NCBI GenBank assembly: GCA_037953745.1 | Contig: JBAKBP010010430.1 | Location: 1-64,000 of the forward strand | DNA from: Lithodes maja | Lineage: Eukaryota; Arthropoda; Malacostraca; Decapoda; Lithodidae | Direction of reading: 5' to 3' | DNA: 64,000 nucleotides | Part shown: positions 53,359 to 63,875 of the stretch, piece after piece | Numbering within the stretch: the first letter of the stretch is position 1 | Layout of the letters: every line of letters begins with the position of its first letter | Notes under the pieces: generated by a model | The model's database searches: none | Told to the model about the DNA's origin: nothing | The model's input: the letters and a program-made list of their open reading frames with translations, nothing else | Made by a program: the position numbers and the translations under genes

Positions 53359-56300
53359 ATGTCGGGCCCTAGTACTGACGAGGAGCGAGAGATGCTAAGT
53401 GAGGAGGTGCCGTTAGTAACTAGTGAGGAGGATGCTAGACTTTTTGTGAGTAAGCAGTACCATGTGACGGAGGAGAGGCTGACTGGGGTGAATGTTTATG
53501 GCTTGCACCTGATAGCCAAGGTTTTGGGTCTATCCAATGTAGGAGGGATGTCCAAGGGGGAGCTGATTTCCTGGGTGTTGCGTGGGCGACATGGGGTTTC
53601 GGAGGAGAGGGCGTTTGGGGGGGTTCCTCCCCAGATCCCCTCTCACTCGACTCCCACAGTGCCGTCCACTCAGTTGCCGGAGGTTAGCACTCTCCCACAG
53701 AGGGATGAGCATTGGAAGATTGGAGTGCCCTCGGGCGGTGCGTATGGTGGTTCCCCAGTTCTTGCCCCCCCTCCTTCAGTAGTGGCAGCTCCCTCTTCCG
53801 GCCTGTCTCCTGAGATGATATTTAAACTCGAGCTTGCTAAAATGGAGAATGAGGCTAGGAAGCAGGAGATGGAGAATGAGACTAGGAGGCAGGAGAATGA
53901 GACTAGGAGGCATGAGATTGAGGCTAGGAAGCAGGAGAAGCAGCATGAGATTGAGGCGGAGAATGAGACCAGGAGGCACGAGGCTGAGCTTAGGTACGAC
54001 TCAGAGAAATATTGTGCTCAAATAGATTTAGATAAGACTCGTGCAGAGTCGACAGGGATTCGGATGGGCCGGGAGGGCCAAGTAAGAGAACAGTCCTTGT
54101 ATCACTTAGTCAAGTTGGTGCCGGCATTTAGTGAAACTGAAGTCACAGAATTTTTTAATCGTTTTGAGAAGAAGTGTAGGGAGCATAATTGGCCTGAAGA
54201 GAAGTGGGCAGCTCTGGTCTCCTCAAGACTTACGGGTAAGGGTCTGAAGGCTTATGATGCACTGCCTTTAGAGTCTTGCATTGACTACCCAGAATTGAAG
54301 AGAGCTGTCCTACGGGCATACGAGTTGCAACCAGAAACATATCGATTGAAGTTTCGGGGTGTTACAAAGACTAGGGAGGCGACCTTTCTTGAACATGCCC
54401 GGGACTTAAAAGAGGCACTTACAAACTGGACACGTTCTGAGAAAGCTGAGACGGCCGAACAGTTGACTGAGCTGTTTCTGCTCGAGCAGTTTTATAAGTG
54501 TACAGGTGCAGAAATGACTTTAACTATTAAAGAAAAGAACCCTAAAACTCTACAGGAGGCAGCTGAGATGGCTGACCTCCGGCTATCATTAATTCGTGGG
54601 TGCGGGTCTGCCCAGCGTAGTGAGGCAGGTAACAAGGGGCGTGACGCCCCACCCCCCCGAGTTAGTAATATATCTTATGCAAACAAGTACAAGAGTTACG
54701 ATACCAAGACTGACCACAAGACTAGCACCGTCCCATTTAAGAAGGGGCCGGGCCCTTCCCAGTACCAAGGGAAGCCCAAAGGGGAGTTAGAGTGTTATCA
54801 ATGTCATAAAAAGGGGCACTTTGCAAGAGTCTGTCCTAGCAAACCACCTACAGCAGCTGTGTCTTTGGCCTGCAACATTGGTGTGTCTCTGAAGCCTTCT
54901 GAGTTTGCCCGGGGCAGTTCGTCAGAGGCTGAGGCACAGCCAATGCAGAAGCACCTGGGAGGCTCGAACCCTGCTCAGGATGTTTTTTGCGACCATAGAG
55001 GACGGGGTTGCGTGATGTGGGCGGGGCGCAAGCATGGAGTAGAGGTCTTGCGTGATACAGGTGCTTCCCAGACTTTGATGAAAAACTTGACTGGCTACCC
55101 TATAAATGCGGCTCGGGTGGTAGTGGTGCAGGGTATTAATGCAACTCGGTCATACCCGCTGGTGCGATTGGAGTTGGAGGTGGATGGTGTGGCACGTGAA
55201 TTGGATGTTGGGATTGTGGAGAAACTGCCAGTGGAGGGCGTCGACCTTCTTCTCGGCAACGACTTTGCAATGCCCGCTTCTGAGGTTCTACCCTTAGTCG
55301 TTGCCGAGAGGCCGGCCGACGTGAGTAGGGAAGAGCGAGAGTGGGTCGAGCGGTGCCAGGCACAACCCATGGCATGTGCTGTCACCCGAGCTCGGGCAGC
55401 TAAAGTGTCACAGCCTAGTCCTCCGTCTTCAGACCAGCAGAGGAACGATCAACAGGAGGAGGCTAAAGCTGGAGTTGGTTTTAAGAGTTTTGACTCGGCG
55501 GCTCTCCTGGGTGATTCAGTATTAGCACCATTACTTAGTTCTGGAGTAGCCCCTGGGCCTGTCATCGAGAGTGACGAGGCTGGGCATGACGAGTCTCCAC
55601 GACAGCAACGTTATGAACATCGAGAGAGACAGAGGGAGCAGCTCAGTATCGGGGAGGGTCATGCATTGCTCCGGGAGCAGTTAGATCGCTTGGCACCCTC
55701 AGATATACGTCGGTTGCAGCTGGAGGACCCTGAGCTCCAAACGTGTGCTAATGGAGCTGTGGAGCTCGACGAGGACGGTGATGCACAGCCGGGAGATTTT
55801 TTTTATTTAGATGGCATCCTGTATCGGCGTTTTCAAGACCCTAACCGTAGCTGGAAGATGGGGTCCGGGGTAGTGGACCAGTTGATGGTGCCGCGGGAGT
55901 GCAGGGATAGCCTACTGAGTTTGGCGCATGACACACCGCTGGCAGGACATTTGGGGGTAAGAAAAACGGTGGCGGCTTTGGGGAAGTTGTTTTGGTGGCC
56001 GGGGATGAAGTCTCATGTGCAGTCCTGGATAAACTCATGTGATATTTGTCAACGGGTCGGGAAACCAAACCAAGTTATTCCTAAAGCTCCGTTGCACCCT
56101 ATTCCTGTAATTGGGCCACCTTTTAGTAAGATTGTTGTTGACATGGTTGGTCCCCTCCCTCCCACAAAGGCTGGTAATAAATTTTTGTTAACCATCATGG
56201 ATGTTGCCACTAGATACCCCGATGCATACCCCATGAAAAACGGCATGGCTAAGACGGTAGTCAGTAACTTGTTGTGGTACTTTTCAAGGTACGGGTACCC

Positions 56301-57897
56301 GGAGGAGATTCAGTCTGATCAGGGGTCCAATTTCACCTCCAATCTCTTTAAGCAAACAATGCAACAGCATGGAATACGGGCGGTGGTATCGTCAGCGTAT
56401 CACCCTGAGAGCCAAGGGGTGCTTGAGCGGTGGCATGCCACCCTTAAAAGCATGCTCAGGTGTTATTGTGCTGATAACGGAAGAGATTGGGATCTTGGAT
56501 TGCCGTATGTACTGTTTGCTGCTCGGGAAGTGCCTGGTGAGAGCCTGGGATTTAGTCCAAACGAGCTGATTTTTGGACACCGAGTCAGGGGCCCCCTTAA
56601 TATGCTGCGGGAAATTTGGGAAGGAACTGTGCCGCCTTGTTCCTTGTTGAAGTATGTGTTTGAAAGCCGTGAGCGCATGCTTAAGAGTCTGGAGATGGCA
56701 GGTCGGAATTTAACAGGGTCACAAGCTTTAATGAAGGACAGGTATGATCGCAAAGTGAAGCTCCGGGAGTTCATTGTGGGACAGGAGGTGTTGATTTTGT
56801 TGCCTTTGGTGGGTAACCCCTTGTCGGCGAAGTATACTGGACCCTATAAAATTGTGGAGAAAATTTCGGACCTAGATTACCTTGTTGCCACTCCAGACAG
56901 GAGGAAGAAGAATCAGTTATGTCACGTGAACCTGATAAAAGAGTATGTGAGGCGCCCCTCTGAGCCTCTCACTGTCCCTGTGTTGGCTTGTTGCGGCCGT
57001 GGTGGAGAAGGAGAGGGGGACAGTCAAGCTTCAGAGGAGGATAGCTGGGATCATCATGTTTCAGCGGATCAGTGGGCGGGGAACTCGAGCCTAAGGGCTG
57101 ACGAGGCTATAGCCCATTTGCCTGAGCCGCAATTTGAAGCTATCCGTCAGTTGCTCGGTTTATACCCCACTGTATTCGCTGAACATCCAGGCCTCACTAC
57201 TCAGGCTATGCATGATGTTGACGTGGGGCACCATCTACCCTTTAAGTCAATCCCATACCGTGTGCCCCCCATAAAACTACCCGCTCTGAGGGATGAGTTG
57301 GAGTATATGCTCGGTAGAGGGTTGATAGAGAAAGGTACCGTTAAATGGACTTCCCCCGTAACACTGCAGCCTAAACCAGATGGCAAGGTACGCTTCTGTA
57401 TTGATTTCCGTAGGCTAAACGGTTTGACTCCAACTAACCCATATCCTCTTCCTCGGGTTGATGATAGTGTTGATAAAATTGGTAATGCTCGGTTTTTGTC
57501 TAAAGTTGATTTAGTAAAAGGTTACTGGCAAGTACCTTTGTCCGAGCGCGCTAAAGAGGTATGTGGTTTTGTGGTGGACGGGAGTACTTACCGGTGTAAT
57601 GTTATGCCCTACGGACTTAAGAATGCACCAGCAACGTGTCAGAGCCTGATGAATGAAAGTGAAAAGGACAATGATGCGCTGGGGCATTTCGAGATCTATG
57701 TTCCAGCCTATGGTCCGGTCGGTGTAGTTTACCCAGATCATTACCCTCTCGAGATCTTGGACCAGTTTCACAATCGGAATATGAGGCTGACCAGGTGGTC
57801 ACTAAGGTTATTGGTATATAACCTGGACATAAGCCATATTGCCGGTTGTGACAACGAGGTTGCATGTGGTCGTTCAGGGGTATATGATCCTGGGTAA
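53359..57897 (+). CDS. e3 Gag-Pol, open frame with RT/RNase H core deleted
   Basis: I chose ATG 53359 (upstream in-frame codons are not ATG). 1,512 codons, no stop. By residue: SAP-like GMSKGELISWVL (about 65), charged tandem coiled coil rich in NETRR/EARKQE (165-215), SCAN-like capsid (about 290-420), knuckle CYQCHKKGHFARVC (479), protease DTGAS (about 565), integrase H2C2 (857-900), core D928, D987 and E1023 (DD35E), GPY region (about 1150), RT fingers/palm with first Asp 1384. At about 57655 the sequence jumps from NAPATCQSLMNE to the RNase H end (LGHFEIYVPAYG), relative to e2 a loss of about 590 bp including YLDD and the first RNase H acidic residues. The frame survives the deletion. Gag, protease and integrase could be functional. 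RT cannot be. Confidence 0.9.
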   Translation: MSGPSTDEEREMLSEEVPLVTSEEDARLFVSKQYHVTEERLTGVNVYGLHLIAKVLGLSNVGGMSKGELISWVLRGRHGVSEERAFGGVPPQIPSHSTPTVPSTQLPEVSTLPQRDEHWKIGVPSGGAYGGSPVLAPPPSVVAAPSSGLSPEMIFKLELAKMENEARKQEMENETRRQENETRRHEIEARKQEKQHEIEAENETRRHEAELRYDSEKYCAQIDLDKTRAESTGIRMGREGQVREQSLYHLVKLVPAFSETEVTEFFNRFEKKCREHNWPEEKWAALVSSRLTGKGLKAYDALPLESCIDYPELKRAVLRAYELQPETYRLKFRGVTKTREATFLEHARDLKEALTNWTRSEKAETAEQLTELFLLEQFYKCTGAEMTLTIKEKNPKTLQEAAEMADLRLSLIRGCGSAQRSEAGNKGRDAPPPRVSNISYANKYKSYDTKTDHKTSTVPFKKGPGPSQYQGKPKGELECYQCHKKGHFARVCPSKPPTAAVSLACNIGVSLKPSEFARGSSSEAEAQPMQKHLGGSNPAQDVFCDHRGRGCVMWAGRKHGVEVLRDTGASQTLMKNLTGYPINAARVVVVQGINATRSYPLVRLELEVDGVARELDVGIVEKLPVEGVDLLLGNDFAMPASEVLPLVVAERPADVSREEREWVERCQAQPMACAVTRARAAKVSQPSPPSSDQQRNDQQEEAKAGVGFKSFDSAALLGDSVLAPLLSSGVAPGPVIESDEAGHDESPRQQRYEHRERQREQLSIGEGHALLREQLDRLAPSDIRRLQLEDPELQTCANGAVELDEDGDAQPGDFFYLDGILYRRFQDPNRSWKMGSGVVDQLMVPRECRDSLLSLAHDTPLAGHLGVRKTVAALGKLFWWPGMKSHVQSWINSCDICQRVGKPNQVIPKAPLHPIPVIGPPFSKIVVDMVGPLPPTKAGNKFLLTIMDVATRYPDAYPMKNGMAKTVVSNLLWYFSRYGYPEEIQSDQGSNFTSNLFKQTMQQHGIRAVVSSAYHPESQGVLERWHATLKSMLRCYCADNGRDWDLGLPYVLFAAREVPGESLGFSPNELIFGHRVRGPLNMLREIWEGTVPPCSLLKYVFESRERMLKSLEMAGRNLTGSQALMKDRYDRKVKLREFIVGQEVLILLPLVGNPLSAKYTGPYKIVEKISDLDYLVATPDRRKKNQLCHVNLIKEYVRRPSEPLTVPVLACCGRGGEGEGDSQASEEDSWDHHVSADQWAGNSSLRADEAIAHLPEPQFEAIRQLLGLYPTVFAEHPGLTTQAMHDVDVGHHLPFKSIPYRVPPIKLPALRDELEYMLGRGLIEKGTVKWTSPVTLQPKPDGKVRFCIDFRRLNGLTPTNPYPLPRVDDSVDKIGNARFLSKVDLVKGYWQVPLSERAKEVCGFVVDGSTYRCNVMPYGLKNAPATCQSLMNESEKDNDALGHFEIYVPAYGPVGVVYPDHYPLEILDQFHNRNMRLTRWSLRLLVYNLDISHIAGCDNEVACGRSGVYDPG

Positions 57898-58374
57898 ATT
57901 GACACACGGGTAGCCTCCTGCTTTGGTTTGAGTAGTATTTTGCGCTTGGTGCTTGTTGGCTCGCGGTTGTAGCCCAGCGTATTGGGTCGTAAAGCAGGAT
58001 TGTTGAGCGTTTGGTATAGAAGAAAATAGGCTGCCCTTATAGTGCAGCCGGAAAAAAACATATTAAAATATAAAAATCATATAAAAACTCTTTCTTTTTG
58101 ATGAAGATAATTGTATAAGTTTGTCATAGCCTATAAGGTTTGAGTAGTCCACGAACTATCAAACGGCTGAGCTGCTGTAAGCTCGCTCTGGGAGCATGAT
58201 ATTGTGTCTTTTACTATTGTTGGGAGGAGTTATGAAATGTGAATTTTTTTTTTATAAGATGTGTTTTAGTGATAAACTCAGCGTTGTTTTAGTGCCATGC
58301 GGTCGCTGGGTGTGAGGGGTTTGATGGGGTTCTGTATATCAGATTTTAGCTCAGGGTCGAGCAAGTAAAATCTT

Positions 58375-58382
58375 GGGGGAGG
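58375..58382 (+). promoter_or_regulatory. e3 polypurine tract
   Basis: GGGGGAGG directly before the 3' LTR. Confidence 0.75.
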
Positions 58383-60227
58383 TGTGACGCATGTCGAGTA
58401 TGAGCATGCTGTACAGAACGCCCAGTCAGGCCCCACTCTCGCTAGGATCGTCAGGGCAGGAACTTTGGCTGTAGTCTGTGTAGAGTTTCCTAACTCAGTT
58501 TATGTGAACCGTTGTACTATAAGTATTATCATTATGTATTTTGTTTTCTTCTAAGTCAACGAGTTCTATTTTATATCATTAGTTATAAGTATTGTGTGTG
58601 GGACTTATATACAATGATGAGAGAGAGAGTTATGTAACGACGGCCAGTGAGCGCGCCACGAGGTGTGTAGGCCTCACTCCCTCCTCCCTCCCCCCTTCCT
58701 CCCTCTCAGCGCGTGGGAAGTTCTTTGTCGATCCCAGTTTGAGAGAGAATATGACGTCATGATTGCCAGTGGGCGGTCCTTAGTAGTTGGCGTTATGCTC
58801 ACTAAAGGGCCGAGTATAAAAAGGGAGGTCCCGCCGCATTTTCCTCAGAACTCATCAGGCAAAGCGACCTCTCATATCCCTTGCAACTATCCATATTCTT
58901 CCGACTGATGTGAACTTTCTCTACTCTCTGAACAGCCTATCTTCTTCTCTTCTCGTCCCTGTTTAACCTCCATGACCCCTTTGGTGCAGATTTAGTCAGC
59001 CAAAGTATTATCGCTTGAGTTCTCACGAGATAAGTGCCTGTTAGATAGCCTATTTTTGGAAGGGTTAACTAGAATAGGATTGATTGATGTTTGTTGCACT
59101 CGTATATGCATTTCCCTGTGTGCGATTATTCATGTTCCTGTTTTCTGCTGGTTTAGGCAATGCTAGACTGGGATAGGGTTTCTGAGTTGTGATTTCCTAT
59201 GAGTACTAGGTTGCGGTTGAACCAGTACAATTGCAACGGAGACGTGGAACGCCTAGGTGGTCTTTCTGACTGTGTACCGTGGGAGTTTAGCACTGTGTTG
59301 CGAGTGAGGGCTTTTGCCTGTGCCACCCAACACTGTGCTATCTCATTTGCTTGACTTTGAGAGGATCGCCAGGAGAGAACCAGATACTAGTGATCTGGAT
59401 CTCTCAAGAGAGCATCCCGTCAATTACCGTAATTTGGCCGCACAGTCTTAAGGACCTCGCTAGGCTACGAGCCGCTTGCTCAGCCATTGTCTCTTAACCT
59501 TAGATATCCCAGCTAGACTTTGCCCGACCAGCAGATACAGCATAGTATTGAAGCTTCTCCTTATGTATATTATTGTTTAAGCACTATTGATTTCATGTGT
59601 GGCACGCTTAGCTACTTCAGAGATTAGTGGCCCACGAGCACAATCTTAGTAGGCTATTGCCAGTGCATTGTCGGAGTACTTCTTCTTAATGTTTGCCATA
59701 TCCTATTGCTTATTCTTATAATTCTTCTTATGTCAATTTAAAGCCTTTAATTACCAGTGAGTTATTCATTAAATTGCTGTTCAAAATCCGATACTTACTT
59801 CTTATGAGTATTCGAGAAGCATCTAACTTATCAGAAGATTCCTTGCTTGATGCTCGAGGACTATTGTTTAACGTAACGTAATAGTGCCGATCCGAAGTAG
59901 AGGGTGGAGGACTTCTTAAGTTCTTAGTTCAAGGGTGGATTACTTCGGCTTCGGCCAACACTATTCTTTAGTGTTGTAGTACTTTCTTCTTTGTTTGATT
60001 GTTGACCAGACTAGATAACTCCCGTCTTGTTATTAGTCTGTTGTGTGAAACGCTAGTACCGAGTTCTTGTATACCCCGTTATAGCAGATAGAACTCTGGA
60101 GGGTAGTGGCGTTTTTTGTTCGGCTGGCAGTACTCTGGGGTTGGGATCGTGTGTTTCCGTTGTGGCAGCGAGCCATACTCGAGTCCTGTGTAAGAGCCCT
60201 AGTGTACCCGAGTGCCCGGTCGTAACA
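58383..60227 (+). repeat. e3 3' LTR
   Basis: 1,845 bp, no difference from the 5' LTR seen by eye. Confidence 0.95.
59363..59417 (+). promoter_or_regulatory. Conserved structured LTR motif (e3, 3' LTR)
   Basis: Same sequence as the copy at 52280-52334. Confidence 0.75.
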
Positions 60228-60481
60228 CCGCGCTCACCATTATGCAACCAGAGGGGCTAGAGACCTCTACTCAATGCCATTCGACAGAGGAAGGTTTGTG
60301 GAACATTATTCTTTTTTATTCACAACATTACATGCCATATTCATTGACTTACAGAGTAGTTAACATAGCCCAAAGATCGTCAAAACACCCGGTACCGCAG
60401 CACAGTCGCAAGCTATAGCCCCCGGGGCTGGAGGGTTAAAGAGGTAATGTAGAGAAGACTTCACTTTACTAATTGATTACC

Positions 60482-60863
60482 TTAAGGGAGCCCACCTCGC
60501 TTTTTGTTCTCTTTCTCTCCCTCTCTCTTTGGCTTGTATCCATTCGGCCCCATTCAGCCTACTGTTTTAAAACGTTCACACCCATCCAGGTGTCAATATT
60601 GTCCTGGCGAGCGGTAGCGAGCCGGCATATATATATTTTTGTATTGACAGCAAGCTAAATTTGTACATTTTTCGATAGAAAAATATCTCCGGCGAAGCCG
60701 GATTTCTCCATACAATGCTGGCTCGCTATCGCTCGCCAGGAAGAAATCGTCACCTGGATGGGGATGAGTCTTAAAATAGTTGGCTGAATGGGGCCGAATG
60801 GATACACGCCAGGGAAAGAGAGAAAAGGAGAGAAGGAGAAAAAAAGCCGGTGACCCCCCTTAA
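60482..60863. mobile_element. Family C foldback MITE (382 bp)
   Basis: TTAA at 60482-60485 and 60860-60863, same length and two-half structure as 18660-19041 but in the opposite orientation (GGGAGCCCACCTCGC at the left, GGTGACCCCCC at the right). Confidence 0.9.
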
Positions 60864-61044
60864 CTCATCCCTCTCTCACTTCCCTGCATGACAATAAATC
60901 GCCTCTCCCGCTCCGATGCACTTAGTTATCCTTGGAAGGGGGTCACTGTTTCATAATTCCTCTGACTTGCCAATTAAAGGGCGTATATATTGGGGTATAG
61001 GAATTGTTATTATTAATTAGTTTGGTTATAGCTATGGTGTGTGT

Positions 61045-61048
<4 letters not shown>
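60864..61048. other. No recognisable feature
   Basis: Unique-looking sequence between the MITE and a (TC)n tract. Confidence 0.55.

Positions 61049-61049
<1 letters not shown>

Positions 61050-61108
<59 letters not shown>
61050..61108. repeat. (TC)n microsatellite
   Basis: Uninterrupted CT dinucleotide run of about 58 bp. Confidence 0.97.
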
Positions 61109-61111
<3 letters not shown>

Positions 61112-61204
61112 CAATACGTAAAAAACACGCAACCATGGTTAGAAATTAGAATTGAAAACGTTCAGCACTGGTATTTGTGGAAACTTGTTCACATATAAGA
61201 TCTG

Positions 61205-61301
61205 TTGTACCTGGATCAAACTGCCCTCAGAAATTTTAAACAGTTCTTCAGTAGAGCAGTTCAAGAAGAGAGTAGATAGTATTTTGCACACTCTGTAATT
61301 A
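61205..61301 (+). pseudogene. LINE C-terminal relic
   Basis: The plus frame reads WIKLPSEILNSSSVEQFKKR then VDSILHTL and stops at TAA near 61300. LPSEI..SSSVEQFKKR is the usual end of CR1/Jockey-type LINE polyproteins (the usual WNSLP is WIKLP here). Only this end is recognisable between two (TC)n tracts. It belongs to a different family from the larger copies. Confidence 0.55.
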
Positions 61302-61390
61302 GTGTAATTCACTAAACAGTCTCTCTCCTTCACTTCGAATATCTCCCCGGAATGGACCGCAAGATCTCTGAGATATTAACTATTCCTTGT

Positions 61391-61395
<5 letters not shown>

Positions 61396-61426
<31 letters not shown>

Positions 61427-61471
61427 CTCTCGCTCTCTCTCTCTCTCTCACTCTCTCTCTCTCTCTCTCTC
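61396..61471. repeat. (TC)n microsatellite
   Basis: CT run of about 75 bp with occasional G or A interruptions. Confidence 0.95.
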
Positions 61472-61638
61472 GTACACAAACATACCACTGATGAGGTTAC
61501 CGTATTTTTCCCGACATTAATTAATTATTTTTGTATCCTTTCAACAACAAAACAAGCTAATAGGCTTTAGTAAAGTTTTTCTAATGGCATGATAATAATT
61601 ATAAGCTTGGGTACAATGGTATAACAATAGTTCACATA

Positions 61639-61855
<217 letters not shown>

Positions 61856-61953
61856 CACGTAGCCTACAGTAGTTAAGAAAAACTCTGTAGATTTGTTCTG
61901 CCTCAAAAGTTGCGAGGGAACAATAGACAAACAATTAGTACTCTTAATAAAAA

Positions 61954-61954
<1 letters not shown>

Positions 61955-61989
<35 letters not shown>

Positions 61990-61999
61990 ACACGCACAC
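61955..61999. repeat. (CA)n microsatellite
   Basis: ACACAC run of about 45 bp with one T and one G interruption. Confidence 0.95.
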
Positions 62000-63060
62000 A
62001 AATTTACCACAATAATTATCCCGTTCCATGAGTTTACTACGTGTCTGAAGGAAGAAGAGAAGTGTTGCCTGGGAGTAAAAGGGCTTGCTGATGATCTTAC
62101 ATATATATTTTTCCTCGTTAACTATGATTAACTAGTAGTGAAGAATAGCACTAACAATTGTATGTGTATCTTTGCCTTTTTTCAACAATGCTAGTATGTA
62201 CAGTATAAGTGACCTCATTGTATAATGTAAGTTTATTATTATTGTGTTTTGTTTTTGTGTGTTCATTGTTTTTCTGTTGTGTTGTATTGTCCCTGTTCGG
62301 GCTCTGTCTCGAGTCTGCCATCCCCAAGAACAAAAAATGGAAAAAGTGGGGTATGGGCCTGAGTAGATAGATAGATAGATAGAAGTTTGTTAACATTAAT
62401 ATTGTGCATTTGAGTGAAGAAAAAACAAGAAGGTCGCGATGTTTTATGGGCGACTATAAACTATCCAATGATATGTTTTGAAGTGGTAATTTAACCTTTT
62501 GAGTACCAGCAACGTGTCTTATCTTTTATTCCAGCCATATTCAGACGATAATATGCAGATCAGGAAGGATCTGCGCTAGTTAAAAGGGTTGTTTGAGATA
62601 GTTTTTTGTTTTGTTTTTTCTATGTGGATGAGGGAGAAAAAAGGCAGAGCTGCCCGTGACAAGTGCCTCCCCCAGGGTTGAAAGCAGATAGGGACGAAAG
62701 AACTCAAGCAAGACCGAGTAAACCCAAGTGGGGATGAACAAGCTACCGAGTCAGACTCAGCTGGTAGAGACGAATACTATTTTTTGTGACAGAAAGAAGT
62801 GTGGTGTGCTTGTTTAGTGTAGTGAAGTAGATAGCAGGAGGTGTTTGTGAGAGCCAGCTGGATCACTCTGTGTAGGTGAGGCACAAACAGAAATAGTAAG
62901 TGAAGCCTTGTTATTGCTAGAGGTAATTTCTAATCTGGAATAACATCGTCTAATAGTTACCATAATATAAAGACAAGTGCATCACCGATAATGTAAGGGT
63001 TAACTTTATTCTGGCTATTTTGTTTTCCTTTGATGTATAACCTGTAAAGGAAATGGTGTA
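62000..63060. other. No recognisable gene
   Basis: A short (TAGA)n lies near 62368-62384. The rest is unique-looking AT-rich DNA with no domain-bearing ORF or transposon end. Confidence 0.55.
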
Positions 63061-63487
63061 CGGTCGCGCTAATAAGTCACGTTCCAGCTGTCATTATGTT
63101 TGGCTCGCTCTGTGCTGTAATAATGTCTGCCAGATGTTGAATAGGGTTGTTAAGTGTAGGAATAGGTGTATATATCCCCCTCGAAATGAATATATTAAGT
63201 TTAGATATTGCTGAAACCAATTATTATGGATCAAAATATATTTGGTACCAAGACATCACTTATTAGGCCGATTGTACAGTCGCGCTAATAAGTGATGCTC
63301 GGCACCAAGTATGGTATGATCAATAATTGGCATCAGCAATATCTAAAACTTTATTAATTCGTTTCGAGTGACATATACAAACATGTTCCTACTCTTACCC
63401 ACCCTATTCAACATCTGACAGACATTAATACAGTAAAGAGCGAGCTAAACGTAATGACAGCTGGGATATGACTTATTAGCGCGACTG
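63061..63487. mobile_element. TA-flanked foldback MITE (427 bp)
   Basis: Ends CGGTCGCGCTAATAAGTCA and, inverted, CAGTCGCGCTAATAAGTCA, flanked by TA at 63059-63060 and 63488-63489. The arms remain complementary for about 190 bp. A third copy of the end, ACAGTCGCGCTAATAAGTGA, lies in the middle near 63271. It is mariner-like by its TA target. Confidence 0.75.
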
Positions 63488-63489
63488 TA

Positions 63490-63875
63490 CCTGCCAGCGT
63501 AAGTGAGTTATCTGCTCAACAGGTGGCGTTGCGTATGTGTAAGTGTGAGAGTCCGAGTGTAGGGGGTGAGACAGTGAAGCACGGGAACGAGGTGGCTTCA
63601 AAGATGGGGTCGTTTCGGGCCATGAGTGAGCACCGTGCCTCATGTGAAGGCAAGATGGCAGGTGCTCGTTGTACTCTACGTGCTTCACATGTCTCACTCC
63701 CTAGACTGGAACAAGACCTCACGGGCTTCACTGTTCATTGTAAAGCGGTGAATGTTAAGGCTCTCAGCCTATGCCCGAGAGGAAGTAAGTTGGAATATAG
63801 AAGAAAAAAAAAAAAAAAAAAAGTGTTGGAACATAGAAGTGCAAAGCATGACCCGTGAGAGAAAGAGGTGGTATG
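63490..63875. other. Unassigned, with an A-rich stretch
   Basis: A 111-codon plus-strand ORF (63523-63858) has no recognisable domain and ends in a lysine run from an A17 tract near 63805. I do not call it a gene. Shorter minus-strand ORFs overlap it. Confidence 0.5.

Larger units (their letters stand above)
51300..60227 (+). mobile_element. LTR retrotransposon e3 (Gmr1-like), very recent, non-autonomous
   Basis: Both LTRs are 1,845 bp (51300-53144 and 58383-60227), and I found no difference between them in the stretches compared. Target duplication CCGC at 51296-51299 and 60228-60231. Primer-binding site, polypurine tract and a long open Gag-Pol frame are present, but the frame lacks the RT catalytic core and most of RNase H. 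Identical LTRs imply that a copy already lacking RT moved recently using enzymes from another element. Confidence 0.95.
47058..60439 (+). mobile_element. PiggyBac-like element, split by e3
   Basis: A piggyBac transposase region is bracketed by TTAACCCCTCCA at 47058 and the inverse, TGGAGGGTTAA, ending at 60439, if e3 (51300-60227) is removed. The match is short (TTAA plus 7-8 bp), so the outer limits are tentative. The implied original element is about 4.4 kb. Near the left end a 23-bp segment starting CGGAAGGGCTCTT is repeated at 47073 and 47118, as subterminal repeats often are. Confidence 0.5.

Noticed and set aside
63523..63858. 111-residue ORF as a host gene
   Set aside because: No recognisable domain, it ends in a poly-Lys run from an A tract, and it overlaps ORFs on the other strand.
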